In this document: piece after piece, positions 7,721 to 18,441 of the stretch | Position numbering within the stretch: position 1 is the stretch's first letter | Layout of the letters: the number at the start of each line of letters is the position of its first letter | Assembly: GCF_041021895.1 (NCBI RefSeq) | Contig: NZ_CP157428.1 | Span: 186,001-250,000, forward strand | Reading direction: 5' to 3' | Length of the DNA stretch: 64,000 bases | From: Acinetobacter sp. XH1741 | GTDB taxonomy: Bacteria; Pseudomonadota; Gammaproteobacteria; Pseudomonadales; Moraxellaceae | The notes under the pieces: model-generated | Told to the model about the DNA's origin: nothing | Seen by the model: the letters and a program-made list of their open reading frames with translations, nothing else | Database searches by the model: none | Translations under genes and position numbers: made by a program

Positions 7721-8230
7721 TTAGTTTTTACAAGAACCAGGAAGATATTTTGCATCAATATTTGTATCATTTTTAGTGCCTGCCGCTAAAGTAACACCTG
7801 TAGGTGTTGCAGCATTACCACAAACCCAAGTAACATTCTTAGCTGCGTCTACACCAGGAATAAGGGTTAAGATTTTTGCAGCTAATGCATTACTATTCGC
7901 TTTGTTACCATAAGTTACGTTTACAGCACCCGAAGCTACAGCAATATCAGTCACATAGTTACCTTTATAATCAGTACTTGTACCACCAGCACATGCTGCA
8001 GAGGCATTTTTACCACAGACTGCTGCTTGAATATCGGTTGGCCATGAACCAACATCTGTATAATAGTCATTGACTGCAGTTTTAACACCACCTGCCATAT
8101 TAAGACCTTCAGTCACTTGTGAGCGAACTGTATAATCTTGATAAGCAGGAATCGCGATTGCCGCCAAAATACCGATAATCGCAACAACGATCATAAGTTC
8201 AATTAATGTAAAACCTTTTTGTGCATTCAT
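7721..8230 (-). CDS. pilA: Type IV major pilin, PilA-like
   Basis: A 169-residue prepilin with leader MNAQKG and mature N-terminus [21 protein letters not shown]11 is the conserved Glu5 of the mature protein. PilD would cleave and methylate at F7. Cysteines are C72, C80, C137 and C167; C137-C167 would close the C-terminal disulfide loop and C72-C80 (CGKNASAAC) bounds a small loop with one serine. The protein ends SCKN, so it lacks the C-terminal serine glycosylated by TfpO in some Acinetobacter. Its own sigma-54 promoter and GGGGAAAAGG ribosome binding site precede it. The pilus serves twitching and DNA uptake; a ComP-type role is possible. Confidence 0.93.
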   Translation of the reverse strand: MNAQKGFTLIELMIVVAIIGILAAIAIPAYQDYTVRSQVTEGLNMAGGVKTAVNDYYTDVGSWPTDIQAAVCGKNASAACAGGTSTDYKGNYVTDIAVASGAVNVTYGNKANSNALAAKILTLIPGVDAAKNVTWVCGNAATPTGVTLAAGTKNDTNIDAKYLPGSCKN

Positions 8231-8292
8231 AGCCTTTTCCCCAAAGATTGTATATCTGTTTTTATATAAGCTTTTTCAGCTATCAACTATAT

Positions 8293-8309
8293 AGCATCAA
8301 CTGTGCCAA
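8293..8309 (-). promoter_or_regulatory. Sigma-54 (-24/-12) promoter of pilA
   Basis: On the minus strand TTGGCACAGTTGATGCT has the GG and GC dinucleotides at exactly the -24/-12 spacing of sigma-54 promoters. The predicted start near 8282 leaves a leader of about 50 nt before the pilA ATG. pilA is known to be RpoN/PilR-dependent in Pseudomonas. Confidence 0.8.
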
Positions 8310-8382
8310 CTTTTATTTTAATTTAAAAACAATAAGTTATGATTTAAAACTGTTAAGCTTAAAAGTATACTAGGCAAATAAC

Positions 8383-8397
8383 TGACGAAAATTGTCA
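8383..8397. promoter_or_regulatory. Candidate PilR site 1 (TGACG-N5-TGTCA)
   Basis: An inverted repeat TGACG AAAAT TGTCA centred about 110 bp upstream of the predicted pilA start. The TGTC core matches the elements described for PilR upstream of Pseudomonas pilA. It shares arm and spacer length with the second copy at 8504. Confidence 0.5.
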
Positions 8398-8503
8398 CTC
8401 TAATTTTATTAGGACTGAATCACCAATAAAAACTACTCCGTAGCCTACTTCTTTTTTTTATTCTTTAATGTGATAAAAATCTCTTTAAAAATAGTTAAAT
8501 AGG

Positions 8504-8518
8504 TGACATTTTTTGTCA
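8504..8518. promoter_or_regulatory. Candidate PilR site 2 (TGACA-N5-TGTCA)
   Basis: A perfect inverted repeat TGACA TTTTT TGTCA centred about 230 bp upstream of the predicted pilA start. The rest of the 341-bp gap (8231-8571) is AT-rich and shows no ORF that I would support. Confidence 0.5.
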
Positions 8519-8571
8519 GTCGTTACATCAAGAATTAATTTAAAAAACAGCTAAATTTTTATGGAAAAAAA

Positions 8572-9132
8572 CTAATTTATAATAATCGGTGCATTCCCCA
8601 ATTCATTTAGTTGATCTGGCAAGTTTTCATCGTAAAAGCGTGACATCACATCACCAATTTGCTGAACACCAATCACTACAGCTTGTAAATACTGTTTTTG
8701 TTTGAGCTGCTGCACAATAGACGCACAAATCTGTTGCCACACTTGATCAGTGGTCGCGTTTCTAATACCACGGTCAAATACAATTTCAACTGTGCGTTCA
8801 CATAAGTTTAAATAGAGCAGTACACCACTATTGAGCTCTGTATCCCAAACACCAAGTTCTGCAAATAATTGCTGCGCCCTTAAGCGCGTATTTTGTCGAT
8901 ACGCTTGTGAACATGGAATATGGCCTTCTATAACGACCTGTATTTCACCGGCGTGTCCAAGTTCTGCCTGTTGTACCGCTTTAGCGATAGTTTGCTTATC
9001 TTGTTTGGTAAAATATCGGCTACTAGCTGGGAAATAACATAGGTGTTTAAACCAACGTTTTAGACTTGGCTCTACCGTCCCATCAATTTTGGGCTGAGTA
9101 ATGATATGCGTTGTTTCTGACGTTGTTACCAT
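8572..9132 (-). CDS. TPM-domain protein (YgcG relative), short form
   Basis: A 186-residue protein carrying a TPM (TLP18.3/Psb32/MOLO-1) domain. The core is about residues 42-165: FTKQDKQTIAKAVQQAE, then GEIQVVIEG, SGVLLYLNLCERTVEIVFDRGI and VVIGVQQIGDVMSRF. No signal peptide or membrane segment is evident, so it may act on the cytoplasmic side. It overlaps the end of the longer TPM gene by 7 bp and is the last gene of lemA-TPM-TPM. TPM proteins are often linked to LemA; their exact role is unsettled, with envelope or protein quality-control functions proposed. Confidence 0.8.
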   Translation of the reverse strand: MVTTSETTHIITQPKIDGTVEPSLKRWFKHLCYFPASSRYFTKQDKQTIAKAVQQAELGHAGEIQVVIEGHIPCSQAYRQNTRLRAQQLFAELGVWDTELNSGVLLYLNLCERTVEIVFDRGIRNATTDQVWQQICASIVQQLKQKQYLQAVVIGVQQIGDVMSRFYDENLPDQLNELGNAPIIIN

Positions 9133-10211
9133 GAGCCCGATGCACCTCCACCACCAAAACGACCGCCACCACCACCGTAGCCTCCTCCACCGCCGCCGAA
9201 GCCTCCACCGCGTCCACCACCACCGCCAGAACCGCTAAGAATAGCCTGTAAAATAAGCTGGGCAATTGAGGTAATGAGTAAAAAGAAGATACCAAATCCA
9301 AGTAGTAAACTAGTAACCAAGCCAGCACCGTTTACAAAGCCTGCCACAGCTGCGGCAACACCTGCTGTAGATGCACTAAGTGGTCGACCAACAATAAAAG
9401 ACCCCACAATTCCTGCAATTAAAATAAACAAAGCCATTGTGAGCGTTGTTTGTTTAGCTTGCTGTTCTTCAACAGCTTGATGTTGGCGTTCTTTTAAATC
9501 CTGAGCAGCTTGCTGAGCAACTTCCGGATCTAAATTTAAAATCCTTCCGATTTCATCAAGACCTGCATTTAACCCTTGGGCATATTGGGCTTGTTTAAAA
9601 TAAGGTGTAATTTGGTTTCGAATAATCCGGCTCGCAACAATATCGGGTAATACACCTTCTAAACCATATCCAGTGAGAATTTGTATGCGATGATCATTAA
9701 CTGCAACTGCGATAAGCAAACCATTATCTCTTTTACTCGAACCAAGTTGCCACTTTTCGCCTACCCGCAAGGCATAATCAAAGATATCTTCTTGACCAGT
9801 AGTTGGCACAATCACAATACCTATTTGCGCCTTACCTTGTTGGTATAGATTTAAAATTTTCTGATTAAGCTGCTGCTTTTCAGCCTCACTCAAAATATTA
9901 GCTTGATCAATCACAGGTTGATTTAGTGTAGGCAAACCACGAATTGATTCACCATCAGCCATATCACTCGCAACCTGAGCTTGAGGGGCGGCACCCGAAG
10001 CAGCCTGTTCATTTACTTTAGGCTTCGATGCTTGAGCTTGCTGCTGTTGAATAATTTTACCAGCGACTACCGTATCGGTTTCATCTGTAGCAGTGGCAAT
10101 GTTATTCTCACTCCAAGCCGCATTCTGAAACAGAACACCGCAGCAGAGCAGAATTAAGGTAATAACAAATACCCTAATTTGCTTAGACTGAAGCAATATA
10201 GTATTTCTCAT
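9126..10211 (-). CDS. TPM-domain membrane protein with glycine-rich tail (YgcG family)
   Basis: A 361-residue protein: signal/anchor at about 15-33, a low-complexity stretch, a TPM domain at about 95-220 (PVIDQANILSEAEKQQLNQK, then IGIVIVPTTGQEDIFDYALRV and YGLEGVLPD), two hydrophobic segments at about 253-275 and 298-327, and a Gly-rich C-terminal tail (about 328-361) ending GASGSW. This layout is typical of YgcG/BatC-like TPM proteins exported across the inner membrane. It starts 21 bp after the lemA stop with a GGGAGTG ribosome binding site and overlaps the next TPM gene. Confidence 0.83.
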   Translation of the reverse strand: MRNTILLQSKQIRVFVITLILLCCGVLFQNAAWSENNIATATDETDTVVAGKIIQQQQAQASKPKVNEQAASGAAPQAQVASDMADGESIRGLPTLNQPVIDQANILSEAEKQQLNQKILNLYQQGKAQIGIVIVPTTGQEDIFDYALRVGEKWQLGSSKRDNGLLIAVAVNDHRIQILTGYGLEGVLPDIVASRIIRNQITPYFKQAQYAQGLNAGLDEIGRILNLDPEVAQQAAQDLKERQHQAVEEQQAKQTTLTMALFILIAGIVGSFIVGRPLSASTAGVAAAVAGFVNGAGLVTSLLLGFGIFFLLITSIAQLILQAILSGSGGGGGRGGGFGGGGGGYGGGGGRFGGGGASGSW

Positions 10212-10232
10212 GCGGCACTCCCTTGATTCAGA

Positions 10233-10829
10233 TTAATCAAAAGAAACTTTTGGAGCCTGTTGAGCCGATGCTTCGGCAGAGAAATTGGCTTTTGGATGCA
10301 TACCAATCACTTTTGCAGTCACTGCTTGCGGGAACTGACGTACATAAGCATTATAGTCTTGTACCGTTGTAATATAACGATTACGTGCGACTGCAATACG
10401 GTTTTCTGTACCCTCAAGCTGAACTTGTAGTTCCTGGAACTGAGTATTGGCTTTCAAATCTGGATAATTTTCTGAGACTGCAATAAGACGAGATAACGCC
10501 CCAGTTAACTGGCTTTGTGCCTGTTGGTATTTTTCAAGTAATGCAGGATCTTCTAAAACTTCTTTATCAACCTTTAAACCAGCAACATTTGAACGTGCTT
10601 GGGTCACTTCAGTTAATACCTGTTCTTCATGCTTCGCATAGCCTTTTACTACATTCACAAGATTTGGTACTAAATCTGATCGACGTTGATATTGGTTTTG
10701 TACTTCAGACCAAGCTGCTGTTACAGCCTCATCTTTAACTTGCAAAGTATTATAGCCGCACCCAGAAAATAGTAAGGTACTGGCAAGTGTCGTCGCGATC
10801 GCTAATTGTTTCAACGTTTTCATCGTCAC
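10233..10829 (-). CDS. lemA: LemA family lipoprotein
   Basis: A 198-residue LemA protein. An N-terminal signal with lipobox LFSGC (lipidated Cys24) is followed by the family core: AAWSEVQNQYQRRSDLVPNL at about 39-58 and long helices to residue 175. LemA proteins are envelope proteins of uncertain biochemical role, regularly next to TPM/YgcG genes. The start may be the GTG at 10829 or the ATG two codons later at 10823, as the GAGGA ribosome binding site fits either. It is the first gene of the three-gene operon; no promoter was confidently placed. Confidence 0.88.
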   Translation of the reverse strand: MTMKTLKQLAIATTLASTLLFSGCGYNTLQVKDEAVTAAWSEVQNQYQRRSDLVPNLVNVVKGYAKHEEQVLTEVTQARSNVAGLKVDKEVLEDPALLEKYQQAQSQLTGALSRLIAVSENYPDLKANTQFQELQVQLEGTENRIAVARNRYITTVQDYNAYVRQFPQAVTAKVIGMHPKANFSAEASAQQAPKVSFD

Positions 10830-10922
10830 ATTATCCTCAAGTTTTTCTTTATATTTTTAACCTCTTGACCCGATTGTATGATGAATTTGGCATTATTGTG
10901 TTGCTTTTATTTTATAGATTTA

Positions 10923-10952
10923 AAAAAACCGGATCTTAAAATCCGGTTTTTT
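10923..10952 (-). terminator. Terminator after the metal-dependent hydrolase gene
   Basis: A stem of AAAAAACCGGAT and ATCCGGTTTTTT with a 6-nt loop immediately downstream of the hydrolase stop codon. It isolates that gene from lemA further downstream. Confidence 0.85.
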
Positions 10953-10954
10953 AC

Positions 10955-11842
10955 TTAGCTTAGCCTTTGGGCTTTTTCCTCTTGGAAACTTGCCATTTGA
11001 TATTCATCTGCTAAATAACTTTTCCAGTAATCGACCATATGCCCATAATCTTTTTGGCTGGGATGAAAGTCTTTTTTGTAATAGGTAAAGTATTCGGGAG
11101 CCAGCTGAACAAGCATTTTAATAAGCAAATATAAACCAGATATATTTCCTCCCAATTTAGGCAAGCTCCTCCATTTATCTTGCCAAAATAATCTTGTCGT
11201 TCCATAAAAAGCAAGGCTTGCGAAGCCTGTAGTAACACTACGCATGAGTAAACGGCGAATACGGTCATCACCATATACGTGTTGATAGACATCAAATGCA
11301 ACTGAACGATGTTCAATTTCTTCAATTGCATGCCAGACCCAAAGTTTTAAAGCATCTTGATCCAGAGTTTTTAATAATTCGGGATGCTGTAAAATATACC
11401 CTCCTAGCAAAGCGGTAAAATGCTCAAATGCGCAGGTAAGGGCCAGCTGTAATTTAGGCGAAATCGTTCTTAAATATTTATCACGCTCATCTAACCAAGC
11501 CTGAAAACGATCCAGATTGTAGTCATCACGGCGCCAAGCTTCATTAAACTCACTATGGGCTTTCGAGTGCATAGCCTCTTGCCCAATAAAAGCTGCAATC
11601 TGTGCCTGTAATTGAGGGTCGGAAACTTTATCACGTACATTACGCACACTATTTACAAAAAACTGCTCCCCTACAGGAAATGTTGAAGAAAGTGCAGTTA
11701 AAAAATGAGACATCAAAGGTGAATTTGCAAAATAATAGCGCTTAATTGCCTGAGGATTAAACTCAAGGCGACGTACTGTAATACCCAATGCTTTTCGACG
11801 ATTTAAATATGATTTTTCTGACGTCATACCTGCGATGTTCAT
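10955..11842 (-). CDS. Predicted ferritin-like metal-dependent hydrolase (PF10118-type)
   Basis: A 295-residue, largely helical protein. It has the acidic/histidine motifs expected of a di-metal four-helix bundle: FIGQEAMHSKAH (about 98-109), a central AFEHF motif, and WHAIEEIEHRS. These match the family annotated as predicted metal-dependent hydrolase; the substrate is unknown. The ATG at 11842 follows AGGTG; an in-frame GTG three codons earlier overlaps that ribosome binding site. It is a single-gene unit between lemA and gltD. Confidence 0.75.
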   Translation of the reverse strand: MNIAGMTSEKSYLNRRKALGITVRRLEFNPQAIKRYYFANSPLMSHFLTALSSTFPVGEQFFVNSVRNVRDKVSDPQLQAQIAAFIGQEAMHSKAHSEFNEAWRRDDYNLDRFQAWLDERDKYLRTISPKLQLALTCAFEHFTALLGGYILQHPELLKTLDQDALKLWVWHAIEEIEHRSVAFDVYQHVYGDDRIRRLLMRSVTTGFASLAFYGTTRLFWQDKWRSLPKLGGNISGLYLLIKMLVQLAPEYFTYYKKDFHPSQKDYGHMVDYWKSYLADEYQMASFQEEKAQRLS

Positions 11843-11959
11843 ACTCAACACCTATTGTATTGAAGAAGGAAGCTTTGAGTATGTCGTGGGCTTATACAGT
11901 CAAAAAGGGCAAAAAAGCTTATTGTATATGCCAAAAGCATCAAACTGATGAGTGGAAAA

Positions 11960-11988
11960 AATAAAGCCTGCATGTCGCAGGCTTTATT
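11960..11988 (-). terminator. Terminator after gltD
   Basis: AATAAAGCCTGC pairs with GCAGGCTTTATT around a 5-nt loop, just downstream of the gltD stop at 12014. Confidence 0.8.
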
Positions 11989-12013
11989 AAAAACTTAAGA
12001 AGTGATTTTTAAA

Positions 12014-13504
<1,491 letters not shown>

Positions 13505-16500
13505 TTATTGTGGGTCAGCTTGTGTTGTTTTCAAAAGTGATTGCAAGTTAGCAGCTTTTGGTTTTACAAGCCAGAATTTACGGCTGTAGAAATCGAACTC
13601 ATTGCGGATTTTATAAGCCCAAGCACTACCAGTTTCTTTGATGTGCTCATCGATAATACGCAACAAGAACTCTTTATGATCTTCCATAGATTCTGTTGAA
13701 ATACGATTTAAATCAATCAATTCGTGGTTATAGTAATCTACGAAGTCATTATCAAGGTCAAGTACATAGGCAAAACCACCAGTCATGCCTGCACCGAAGT
13801 TATGGCCTACTTTACCAAGTACGGTCACCACACCACCTGTCATATATTCACAGCAGTGATCACCTGCACCTTCGATTACAGCAAATGCGCCAGAGTTACG
13901 AACTGCAAAACGCTCACCTGCTGTACCTGCTGCAAAAAGCTTACCGCCAGTTGCACCATACAAACACGTATTACCAATAATTGCTGTATTTTGTGTTTGG
14001 AAAGGTGAACCTTGTGGTGGGAAAATCGAAATACGACCACCCGCCATACCTTTACCTACGTAGTCGTTTGCATCACCTTCAAGACGGATGTGTAAACCAC
14101 CAGCATTCCATACACCAAGTGATTGACCCGCTGTACCTATTAAGTTCATGACAACCGGATGTGCTTCCATGCCTAAGTTACCATAGCGACGAGCAATTTC
14201 ACCTGACACACGAGCACCGATCGAACGGTCACAGTTCACGACATTAAAGTTGAACTGGCCACCTGCACTTGACTCAATTGCAGGAAGCATTTCAGCAACC
14301 ATTTTCTCAGCTAATACGCCTTTATCAAATGGTGCATTACCTTGTACTTCACAGTACTGCGCTTTACCTTCAGCAGAAGGATGTGAAGTTAACAGTGCAC
14401 TTAAATCAAGGTGAGCATGTTTTTCAGTTTCACCCGGCAACACTTCAAGTAAATCAACACGACCAATTAAGTCTTTCAGTGATGAAACACCTAATGCCGC
14501 TAACCATTCACGCGTTTCTTCCGCAATAAAGTGGAAGAAGTTGATGAGCATTTCTGGCTCGCCAATATAGTGTTCTTGACGTAAATGATCTTGTTGAGTT
14601 GCAACACCGGTCGCACAGTTATTTAAGTGACAAATACGGAGGTATTTACAACCTAAAGCGATCATCGGTGTTGAACCAAAGCCAAAGCTTTCAGCACCTA
14701 AAATTGCTGCCTTGATCACATCAAGACCAGTTTTTAAACCGCCGTCAGTTTGTACACGCACTTTGCCACGCAAGTCATTTACACGAAGTGCTTGATGCGC
14801 CTCGCTAAGACCCAATTCCCATGGAGAACCCGCATGGTGAATTGATGAAAGTGGAGATGCTGCTGTACCACCGTCATAACCAGAAATGGTAATGAAGTCT
14901 GCATAGGCTTTTGCAACACCTGCTGCAATTGTTCCTACACCCGGTTCAGATACCAACTTCACAGATACCATGGCTTTAGGGTTAACTTGTTTCAAATCAA
15001 AGATAAGTTGAGACAAATCTTCAATTGAGTAAATGTCATGGTGTGGAGGAGGTGAAATAAGTGTTACACCCGGTACCGAGTAACGCAAACGTGCGATTAA
15101 GCCATTTACTTTACCGCCCGGTAACTGACCACCCTCACCTGGTTTCGCACCTTGAGCGACTTTAATTTGTAGCACTTCAGCAGAAGTTAAGTAAGCAGGC
15201 GTCACACCAAAACGACCAGATGCAATTTGCTTAATTTTCGAGTTACGAATTGTGCCGTAACGCGCAGGATCCTCACCGCCCTCACCCGAGTTTGAACGAC
15301 CACCAATCGTGTTCATCGCAATCGCAATCGCTTCATGAGCTTCTGGTGAAAGCGCACCTAAAGACATCCCTGCCGAGTCGAAACGTGGCAAGATATCTTC
15401 AACAGATTCAACTTGTTCAACTGGAATCGGATTGGTTGTTTTCAACTTAAATAAGTCACGAATTGTCGCGACCGGACGGTTATTTACCAACTCCGCATAT
15501 TCTTTAAAGTCTTCGTATTTACCAGAGCGGACTGCTTTGTGTAGCGAGTTAATCACATCTGGGTTGAACGCATGGTACTCTTTATCAAATACGAATTTAA
15601 GTAAACCACCTTGATCAATTGGTTTACGATTTGACCAAGCTGTTGCTGCTAATTTTTTCTGGTCTTTTTCAAGGTCAACAAATGTAGCACCCTGAATACG
15701 ACTTGGGACACCTAAGAAACACTGATCTACCACTTCAGAAGATAAACCTACTGCTTCAAAAAGCTGACCACCACGGTAAGAAGCAACGGTAGAGATACCC
15801 ATTTTTGAAAGAACTTTTAGTAAGCCTTTTTCAATACCTTTACGGAAGTTTGCTTGCGCATGGATTGGATCACCTAAAAGCTCACCCTTAGCAATCAAGT
15901 CGTTGATTACGTCATATGCAAGATATGGATAAACTGCTGTAGCACCAAAACCGAGTAACACCGCAAACTGGTGCGGATCACGTGCAAAACCAGTTTCAAC
16001 CATGATGTTTGCATCAGTACGTAAACCAGTTTTGATGAGGTAATGGTGTACCGCGCCAGTTGCGAGTGCAGCGTTTGCAGGTAAGTAACCTTGACGAATA
16101 TTTTTATCTGTTAAAACAATTAAAGTTTTACCATCACGAACAGCTTGTGCAGATTCTTCACAAATACGGGTAATTGCCGCCTGTAAACCTTCTGTTTCCG
16201 CATAGTTCAAATCAATATCAACTGCTTCATAACCCGGGCGCTCAATGCTACGGATTTGCTGCATTTTTGAATTTGACAAAACAGGGCTAGAGATGATGAT
16301 ACGATCAGCATGCTCAGGGCCTTGCTCAAATACATTCTGCTCACGACCTAAACAGGTTTCGAGCGACATGACAATTGACTCACGCAGTGGGTCAATTGGT
16401 GGGTTGGTCACTTGAGCAAACTGTTGACGGAAATAGTCTGTCACATGGCGTACTTGACGAGACAATACAGCCATTGGCGTATCATCACCCATCGAACCAA

Positions 16501-17986
16501 CAGCTTCCTGACCACTTTCAGCAATTGGACGTAATAACTGATCGCGCTCTTCAAATGTCACCATAAACATTTTTTGAGCTGCTTTTAAAGCATCGCCAGT
16601 TAAACCCTTATCAACCAATTGTTCTTCAAGTTCTGGATTTGCATTTAAACGAATCGCATGATCACGTAACCATTCACGGTACGGACGCATGTTTTTCAGA
16701 TGAGTACTCACATCTTTAGTATCAAGGACTTTACCTGTTAAGGTATCGACTACCAAAATTTGGCCCGGGCCTACACGACCTTTAGACACTACATCTTCAG
16801 GCTCATAACCCCACACACCAATTTCAGATGCCAAAGTAATGTAATCATTTTTGGTGATCACCCAGCGCGCAGGACGCAAGCCATTACGGTCAAGCATACA
16901 GATTGCATGACGACCATCTTGAATAACAAGACCAGCTGGACCATCCCAAGCTTCCATATGCTTAGAGTTAAACTCATAAAATGCACGTAAGTCTGCATCT
17001 AAAGTTTCTACGTTTTGCCAAGCTGGCGGTACAAGCATACGTAAGGCACGGAATAAATCCATACCGCCACCGACCAAGATCTCAAGCATGTTATCCAAGC
17101 TTGAAGAGTCAGAACCCGTACGGTTTACAATCGGGTTAAGCTCAGTAAGACCAGGTAATAATGGGTTTTCAAATTTAGGAGTACGCGCCAATGCCCAGTT
17201 ACGGTTTGCCGTAATGGTATTAATTTCACCATTATGCGCAAGATAACGGAATGGCTGTGCCAAAGGCCAACGCGGTAAGGTATTTGTAGAGAAACGTTGG
17301 TGGAATACCACAATATGTGATTTTAAACGCTCATCAGCCAAGTCAGTATAAAACTCAGCAATGGCAGCAGGCATCATTAAGCCTTTATAGCTAATCACTG
17401 TCGAACAAAGCGTAGTCACATAAAATAGCGGATCATTTTGAAGTTGTTGTTCCGCACGACGACGTGCCAAGAATAACTTACGGTTGAACTCAACCTCTGT
17501 TACACCCATTGGACAGTTGACAATAACTTGTTCAAAAGCAGGTAAAGATTGAAGCGCAATCTCACCTAATGCATCGTTGTTTGTAGGGACAATACGCCAA
17601 GCGAGTACACGTAAACCTTCTGACTCGATTTCTTTTGTTAAAATATTTTTAGAGTGCTGTGCTAATGCTGGATCAATATTTAAAAATACCGTACCCACAG
17701 CAAAAATTTCACTTAGTGTAATGTCACTCAGTTTTTTTGCTTCATCACGGAAAAATTGCTTTGGCATCGCCAATAATAAGCCGCAACCATCTCCCGTCTT
17801 GCCATCTGCGGCAATACCACCACGGTGCGTCATGCAACTTAAACTGTGAATCGCGGTTTCTACTAGATGATGACTTGATTCACCCTTCATATGGGCGATC
17901 AGTCCAAAACCACAGTTATCCTTAAACTCATCAGGCTGGTATAAACCTTGAGCGGGAGCTACAGTATTAGGCGATGGCATGTGCAT
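13505..17986 (-). CDS. gltB: Glutamate synthase large subunit
   Basis: A 1493-residue subunit that makes two glutamates from glutamine and 2-oxoglutarate. A short propeptide (24 residues) precedes the N-terminal nucleophile C25 in [10 protein letters not shown], the class II glutamine amidotransferase domain. The central domain and the FMN-binding synthase domain follow ([26 protein letters not shown]), then the 3Fe-4S cysteines in [15 protein letters not shown] and a C-terminal GXGXG beta-helix ([20 protein letters not shown]). The ATG at 17986 follows GAAGGG; an in-frame start at 18025 would only lengthen the propeptide. A sigma-54 promoter lies about 270 bp upstream. Confidence 0.97.
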   Translation of the reverse strand: MHMPSPNTVAPAQGLYQPDEFKDNCGFGLIAHMKGESSHHLVETAIHSLSCMTHRGGIAADGKTGDGCGLLLAMPKQFFRDEAKKLSDITLSEIFAVGTVFLNIDPALAQHSKNILTKEIESEGLRVLAWRIVPTNNDALGEIALQSLPAFEQVIVNCPMGVTEVEFNRKLFLARRRAEQQLQNDPLFYVTTLCSTVISYKGLMMPAAIAEFYTDLADERLKSHIVVFHQRFSTNTLPRWPLAQPFRYLAHNGEINTITANRNWALARTPKFENPLLPGLTELNPIVNRTGSDSSSLDNMLEILVGGGMDLFRALRMLVPPAWQNVETLDADLRAFYEFNSKHMEAWDGPAGLVIQDGRHAICMLDRNGLRPARWVITKNDYITLASEIGVWGYEPEDVVSKGRVGPGQILVVDTLTGKVLDTKDVSTHLKNMRPYREWLRDHAIRLNANPELEEQLVDKGLTGDALKAAQKMFMVTFEERDQLLRPIAESGQEAVGSMGDDTPMAVLSRQVRHVTDYFRQQFAQVTNPPIDPLRESIVMSLETCLGREQNVFEQGPEHADRIIISSPVLSNSKMQQIRSIERPGYEAVDIDLNYAETEGLQAAITRICEESAQAVRDGKTLIVLTDKNIRQGYLPANAALATGAVHHYLIKTGLRTDANIMVETGFARDPHQFAVLLGFGATAVYPYLAYDVINDLIAKGELLGDPIHAQANFRKGIEKGLLKVLSKMGISTVASYRGGQLFEAVGLSSEVVDQCFLGVPSRIQGATFVDLEKDQKKLAATAWSNRKPIDQGGLLKFVFDKEYHAFNPDVINSLHKAVRSGKYEDFKEYAELVNNRPVATIRDLFKLKTTNPIPVEQVESVEDILPRFDSAGMSLGALSPEAHEAIAIAMNTIGGRSNSGEGGEDPARYGTIRNSKIKQIASGRFGVTPAYLTSAEVLQIKVAQGAKPGEGGQLPGGKVNGLIARLRYSVPGVTLISPPPHHDIYSIEDLSQLIFDLKQVNPKAMVSVKLVSEPGVGTIAAGVAKAYADFITISGYDGGTAASPLSSIHHAGSPWELGLSEAHQALRVNDLRGKVRVQTDGGLKTGLDVIKAAILGAESFGFGSTPMIALGCKYLRICHLNNCATGVATQQDHLRQEHYIGEPEMLINFFHFIAEETREWLAALGVSSLKDLIGRVDLLEVLPGETEKHAHLDLSALLTSHPSAEGKAQYCEVQGNAPFDKGVLAEKMVAEMLPAIESSAGGQFNFNVVNCDRSIGARVSGEIARRYGNLGMEAHPVVMNLIGTAGQSLGVWNAGGLHIRLEGDANDYVGKGMAGGRISIFPPQGSPFQTQNTAIIGNTCLYGATGGKLFAAGTAGERFAVRNSGAFAVIEGAGDHCCEYMTGGVVTVLGKVGHNFGAGMTGGFAYVLDLDNDFVDYYNHELIDLNRISTESMEDHKEFLLRIIDEHIKETGSAWAYKIRNEFDFYSRKFWLVKPKAANLQSLLKTTQADPQ

Positions 17987-18268
17987 AGCGTACCCTTCTT
18001 TCAATAAGGCTCTTTCGAGCGTCAAACAAACAACTTCTCTTTGCGATAGTGCCTACGGATGATGGTTAGCTCAATGTTTCGCAAAAAAAAATTTTGGGCG
18101 GATAAGCCAATATACGCTGTTCAATAATTGCGTACACTGGTTTTTGCTAGAAAAATGTTTTGACTTATTTCGCACTCTTTTAAAGCAGTTCGACCCCACG
18201 ACTCTGCATAGAATTCACTTCTTAGAGGGCTAAAATAGTTTGCAGCACATTAATAAGCACAACAATAA

Positions 18269-18285
18269 AGCAAAAACTATGCCAA
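18269..18285 (-). promoter_or_regulatory. Sigma-54 (-24/-12) promoter of gltBD
   Basis: On the minus strand TTGGCATAGTTTTTGCT has GG and GC at exact -24/-12 spacing with a TTGC -12 element. The start near 18259 gives a leader of about 270 nt. Combined with NtrC-like sites upstream, it suggests nitrogen-responsive control. The gap 17987-18441 holds no supportable ORF. Confidence 0.65.
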
Positions 18286-18369
18286 CCTAAAAAAATTGGA
18301 TTAAACCTTTATAATTATTAGAAATATATTTGTTTTATTCGCGTTATCACCTAGAAAAATGACCAAATA

Positions 18370-18386
18370 TGCACCAAATATGATCA
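18370..18386. promoter_or_regulatory. NtrC-like half site (weak)
   Basis: TGCACCAAATATGATCA: the left half TGCACCA is identical to the NtrC consensus, and the right half matches 3 of 7. It is centred about 119 bp upstream of the predicted gltB start. Confidence 0.35.
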
Positions 18387-18410
18387 AAAAATATTATCAC
18401 AACCTCACAT

Positions 18411-18427
18411 TGCACCATTTTTGCGCA
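18411..18427. promoter_or_regulatory. NtrC-like site
   Basis: TGCACCATTTTTGCGCA has the 7-3-7 layout of the NtrC consensus (TGCACCA-N3-TGGTGCA); the left half is identical and the right half matches 5 of 7. It is centred about 160 bp upstream of the predicted gltB start, the usual place for an enhancer. Confidence 0.5.
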
Positions 18428-18441
18428 GAAAATTGGTTGGT

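Noticed and set aside
9140..9230. Short repeated pattern in the TPM gene as a possible tandem repeat array
   Set aside because: It encodes the glycine-rich tail; the repetition is explained by Gly codons.
9083..9328. Val/Ala-rich minus-strand ORF overlapping the Gly-rich tail of the TPM gene
   Set aside because: It is a frame-shifted reading of the glycine-codon repeat and so only an artefact of low complexity.
13696..14529. Plus-strand ORFs rich in His, Gln and Leu opposite gltB
   Set aside because: Composition is that of the reverse frame of a strongly coding gene; no start context, no family likeness.
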